A stretch of 7,171 nucleotides of DNA from Negativicutes bacterium (GTDB taxonomy: Bacteria > Bacillota > Negativicutes > JAGOZY01): contig JAGOZY010000053.1 in assembly GCA_018058445.1 (NCBI GenBank), positions 1 through 7,171 of the forward strand. The letters run 5' to 3'. Below, piece after piece: positions 4,884 through 7,171 of the stretch. The translations under genes were made by a program, and so were the position numbers. Positions within the stretch are counted from its first letter, which is position 1. Each line of letters begins with the position of its first letter. The notes below the pieces were generated by a model that saw nothing but the letters and a program-made list of their open reading frames with translations, was not told the DNA's origin and ran no database searches.

Positions 4884-5813
4884 TTAATTATTTTGTGGCT
4901 TAACTAACTGGTCTAAATAGTTGTAAAAAATATCTCGGTCATTGCTACTGTTTGGGCCAGTCCAAATCAAATAGAATGAACGTTTTTTGTAGTCAAAATG
5001 AGCAGCACGCGATGTAGTATAAAAATCGTTGTCACGCTCTGCGTAAGAAGTCCAGATTTTTGCTGTTTTGAATTGAGTAACGTTAGAGAAACCACTATCA
5101 TACATCATTTCAAGGTAGCCAGGCCAAGCACGATTGCTGATGCCACTAAATGCTGAACCCTCAAGAGGTTTAACACTTATTTTTAAAGAGTTTTTTGGGT
5201 CAGCTTGATTTTTAAACAAGACAAAATTTAAGTCCTGCGCTACTATTGCCCATCCATCTGGACAAGGAAATACAAATGAGGTTTGCGGTTCGACCCAATT
5301 AGGGGAAGATTTCGTGGCTAAAGTAGCAAGTTTCTCGTCTAAGGAGTCAAAGAAGATTTTTGGAAAGTCGAAGGAATCTTGCTCATTGTAAGCCCAAAAA
5401 AGAGCAGTATAAAAAAAGTTGTTTTCTCGCCAGATAATAGTCGCATAATAGGTTTTTTTTCCGTTAGCAACTTTGCTTTGAGAAGTAAGAACCCAGGTTT
5501 TACGACCATTGTAATTTTTAAAATCAGCATTTAGACTACTAGGAATGAAGCCATCTGCCTCTTTTGCTGTTGAAATTTGATATTCAAATCGTTCCTCAAT
5601 CTCTTTGTCGGAAAGATTTTGCCCATCCTTGTAAAAAATGCAAAAAGAGAAGTCTGACTTATCTGAGAGAACAAAAAGTCCTTTCTCTTCTTGATTTAAC
5701 TTCCATTCCAACGGAAGTTTACCGGATAAACCTGCGTCTTGGAGTGTAGCTGCAGAACCCTGACCATTGAAAAGAAGCAAAAATCCGATAAGTAGTGAAG
5801 CGAAGCGTTTCAT
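4884..5813 (-). CDS. Secreted protein of unknown function with two similar halves
   Basis: Encodes 309 aa from the preferred ATG (5811-5813). An upstream in-frame ATG (5832-5834) adds seven residues but has no ribosome binding site; AAAGGGG (5824-5830) lies 10 bases before the preferred start. The N-terminus is a classical signal peptide: MKR, a hydrophobic core (ASLLIGFLLLF), then a small-residue region GSAA near 19-22 as cleavage site. There is no lipobox Cys and no later membrane segment, so the mature protein is probably exported and soluble. By eye, residues about 33-165 and 182-306 look like two copies of one alpha/beta unit: LPLEW...LFVLSDKSDF against FPCPDGW...NFVLFKNQADP; then WVLTSQS...FFYTALFW...IFFDSLDE against IWTSYAE...SFYLIWTG...IFYNYLDQ. 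The layout is reminiscent of PsbP/DcrB-like folds, but I cannot assign a family or function. It is monocistronic by context. Confidence 0.85.
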   Translation of the reverse strand: MKRFASLLIGFLLLFNGQGSAATLQDAGLSGKLPLEWKLNQEEKGLFVLSDKSDFSFCIFYKDGQNLSDKEIEERFEYQISTAKEADGFIPSSLNADFKNYNGRKTWVLTSQSKVANGKKTYYATIIWRENNFFYTALFWAYNEQDSFDFPKIFFDSLDEKLATLATKSSPNWVEPQTSFVFPCPDGWAIVAQDLNFVLFKNQADPKNSLKISVKPLEGSAFSGISNRAWPGYLEMMYDSGFSNVTQFKTAKIWTSYAERDNDFYTTSRAAHFDYKKRSFYLIWTGPNSSNDRDIFYNYLDQLVKPQNN

Positions 5814-5830
5814 GTGTAAAATACCCCTTT

Positions 5831-5997
5831 CCATATTCGATGAAAACTTCTAAGATCCAAATTGTATATTTAGATATAAAAGGTTGATTTCCTTTTAAAA
5901 TTACAAAAATGAAATATTAATTATTTTATATAATTTTAAAAATTGTAAATTTAAGAAAAAACAAAAATAAGATACTAAAAAAGAAGCTTATATCAGA
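5831..5997. other. AT-rich gene-free leader upstream of the secreted-protein gene
   Basis: The gap between this gene and leuD (5814-6124) is about 310 bases. This part is extremely A/T-rich from about 5860 to 5975 and holds no ORF. On the minus strand a five-of-six -35 match TTTACA (5944-5949) is followed by TAAAAT (5923-5928), but the 15-base spacer is short. TACAAT occurs nearer the gene, without a -35 box. The promoter probably lies here, perhaps with UP-element-like A/T tracts, but I cannot place it. The remaining stretch, 6031-6124, shows no recognisable feature. Confidence 0.4.
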
Positions 5998-6030
5998 AAA
6001 AGAAAGACCACTTATAGTGGTCTTTCTTTT
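5998..6030. terminator. Hairpin terminator downstream of leuD
   Basis: A perfect 12-bp inverted repeat (6001-6012 with 6016-6027) containing GAAAGACCACT, flanked by A and T runs on both sides, so it can act on either strand. Its near edge is about 95 bases past the leuD stop on the minus strand. There is no ORF in between, so leuD appears to be the last gene of its operon. Confidence 0.85.
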
Positions 6031-6124
6031 AAGTTGATTACTTATTTGGGACACCGATAAGTCAGCCTAGTAAAAAGTTCTAACGGTGGTCTGTTATTTA
6101 TTAGCTAGAAGAATTCCATCAATA

Positions 6125-6634
6125 TTATTTGATATTTTCCTCAAATTGTTTTTTGATCAAAGGCTTGATCCCGCCGCTTGTGAGGATATTCATCATATAT
6201 TCAGAGATCGGTTGGGCTTGGGCGATTGTTTCGTCTTTGGCATTTTGGATTGCCCCTGTCTCAACGTTCAGAGCGAGAATATCGCCTTGCTGGACTAATC
6301 TTTCAATTCCTGGACAAATAATCAGAGGCATTCCTAAATTGATACCGTTTCGATAAAAAATGCGGCCAAAAGACTCTGCTATGATTGCACCAACACCTAC
6401 AGCTTTCAGAGTAATTGCGGCATGCTCGCGACTCGAGCCACAACCGAAATTGGTTCCAGCAACAATCAAATCTCCTGGTTTAAAAACATGTACAAAGTTT
6501 GGATCAGCACCTTCCATCGCATGCTTTGCCACATCTTCTACGTCGGTGAGCTCAACAAAACGTCCAGGATAAATTTGGTCCGTATCAATATTTTTTCCAA
6601 AGACAAAAGCCTTACCTGTCAACATTTTATTCAT
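6125..6634 (-). CDS. leuD: 3-isopropylmalate dehydratase small subunit (LeuD, short two-subunit type)
   Basis: Swivel-domain subunit of isopropylmalate isomerase, which with LeuC converts 2-isopropylmalate to 3-isopropylmalate in leucine synthesis. From the preferred ATG (6632-6634) it has 169 aa, the length of the archaeal/clostridial type rather than the ~200-aa proteobacterial LeuD. Visible motifs are GKNIDTDQIYPGRF near the N-terminus, the substrate-binding NFGCGSSREHA and the later SFGRIFYRNGINLGMPL. An ATG seven codons upstream is rejected because AAAGGAGG (6641-6648) sits 7 bases before the chosen start. Its Shine-Dalgarno overlaps the leuC stop codon, leaving 13 bases between the genes and suggesting translational coupling. 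This short family also includes homoaconitase, citraconate and dimethylmalate hydratase small subunits, so substrate range is inferred. No leuB follows; a terminator does. Confidence 0.93.
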   Translation of the reverse strand: MNKMLTGKAFVFGKNIDTDQIYPGRFVELTDVEDVAKHAMEGADPNFVHVFKPGDLIVAGTNFGCGSSREHAAITLKAVGVGAIIAESFGRIFYRNGINLGMPLIICPGIERLVQQGDILALNVETGAIQNAKDETIAQAQPISEYMMNILTSGGIKPLIKKQFEENIK

Positions 6635-6647
6635 GAGAAATCCTCCT

Positions 6648-7171
6648 TTAATCAAGATAGGGAATTGGATCGGTAATAACTCCGGTGAGAGCAGCTGCCG
6701 CGACGGCTGCTGGTGAGCCTAAATAAATTCCTCCACCGGTAGAGCCCATTCGACCAGGAAAATTTCGATTTGTGGAGGAGATGCAAGTTTCACCGGAAGC
6801 GAGTAATCCTTGGTGGGTACCTAAACATGCGGCACAACTGGGAGTGACAAACGTTGCACCAGCTTGCACTAAAGTTTGTATATATCCTTTGTCCATTGCA
6901 TCAAGAAATACTTTTTGCGATGCAGGCACAACGATAAAACGAGTATTTGGATGTATTTTTTTGTCTTTTAAGATATGTGCGGCAATTCCTAGGTCCTCGA
7001 CTCGCCCTCCTGTGCAAGAGCCCAGATAGGCTTGATCAATTTTTGTGCCAATGAAAGCTTTTAAATCATCCACATTATCGACGCTAGATGGAGCTGCTAA
7101 TTGTGGACCAATATCGCTTATGTCAAAAGTGAGCTCTTCATGGTAGATATAATCAGGGTCAGTAGTCATAA
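6648..7171 (-). CDS. leuC: 3-isopropylmalate dehydratase large subunit, C-terminal part (partial)
   Basis: The 5' part lies beyond the window end. About 174 C-terminal residues are present of a protein expected to be about 420 aa, and the Met at 7167-7169 is internal, not the start. This aconitase-family subunit carries the [4Fe-4S] cluster. The three ligand cysteines are visible in GSCTGGR (first Cys) and TPSCAACLG (second and third). STNRNFPGRMG and the GSPAAVAAAALTG C-terminal helix are typical. Asn is usual where the second Gly of SCTGGR stands, and Gly is common at the first Ala of SCAAC; both are mild variants within a clear family match. The stop overlaps the leuD ribosome binding site. 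Leucine synthesis is the likeliest role given leuD next to it; citraconate or homoaconitate activity cannot be excluded. Confidence 0.93.
   Translation of the reverse strand, partial: MTTDPDYIYHEELTFDISDIGPQLAAPSSVDNVDDLKAFIGTKIDQAYLGSCTGGRVEDLGIAAHILKDKKIHPNTRFIVVPASQKVFLDAMDKGYIQTLVQAGATFVTPSCAACLGTHQGLLASGETCISSTNRNFPGRMGSTGGGIYLGSPAAVAAAALTGVITDPIPYLD

Noticed and set aside
4842..4900. A 15-codon plus-strand ORF overlapping the end of the secreted-protein gene
   Set aside because: Very short, no ribosome binding site, and it overlaps a convergent gene; no evidence of translation.
5832..5834. Upstream ATG as start of the secreted-protein gene
   Set aside because: No ribosome binding site precedes it, while AAAGGGG lies correctly before the ATG at 5811-5813, which begins a proper signal peptide.
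6653..6655. Upstream ATG as start of leuD
   Set aside because: It lies inside the end of leuC and before the AAAGGAGG site that serves the ATG at 6632-6634; LeuD homologues start at the latter.

Overview
The window is about 7.2 kb of low-to-moderate GC bacterial DNA (roughly 40% by eye). It is tightly packed, with strong AGGAGG-type ribosome binding sites and A/T-flanked hairpin terminators. This suggests a Bacillota genome. The long FolP form, the COG0720 protein used next to folate genes, DcuC and a two-subunit LeuCD fit an anaerobic Clostridia or Negativicutes member, but I cannot name the species.

Layout. (1) Positions 1-2565 are read on the minus strand: tRNA-Ser(CGA) with its own promoter, a 50-residue small membrane-anchored protein missed by length cut-offs, a DcuC-family C4-dicarboxylate carrier, and tadA. 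(2) A 173-bp divergent intergenic region holds a perfect 15-bp palindrome and separates tadA from a plus-strand operon. (3) That operon (2739-4753) is a COG0720 tunnel-fold enzyme (queD-like), long-form folP and folK, ending in a strong hairpin. (4) Positions 4884-7171 are minus strand: a secreted protein of unknown function that looks internally duplicated, then an AT-rich leader and a terminator, then leuD and the C-terminal part of leuC, which runs off the window end.

How they work together. The central operon looks like a folate module with no folB (dihydroneopterin aldolase) between folP and folK. The COG0720 protein carries C22-E23-x-x-H-G-H. That combines the QueD catalytic Cys with the Glu typical of the PTPS-III enzymes that bypass FolB. 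The simplest reading is that it makes 6-hydroxymethyl-7,8-dihydropterin for FolK/FolP and perhaps also 6-carboxytetrahydropterin for queuosine. This is the most interesting biology in the window. TadA (inosine-34) is divergent from it, so two enzymes with possible roles at tRNA position 34 share one intergenic region. DcuC and LeuCD are ordinary anaerobic metabolism and leucine biosynthesis genes. I found no CRISPR array, insertion sequence, phage gene or toxin-antitoxin pair.
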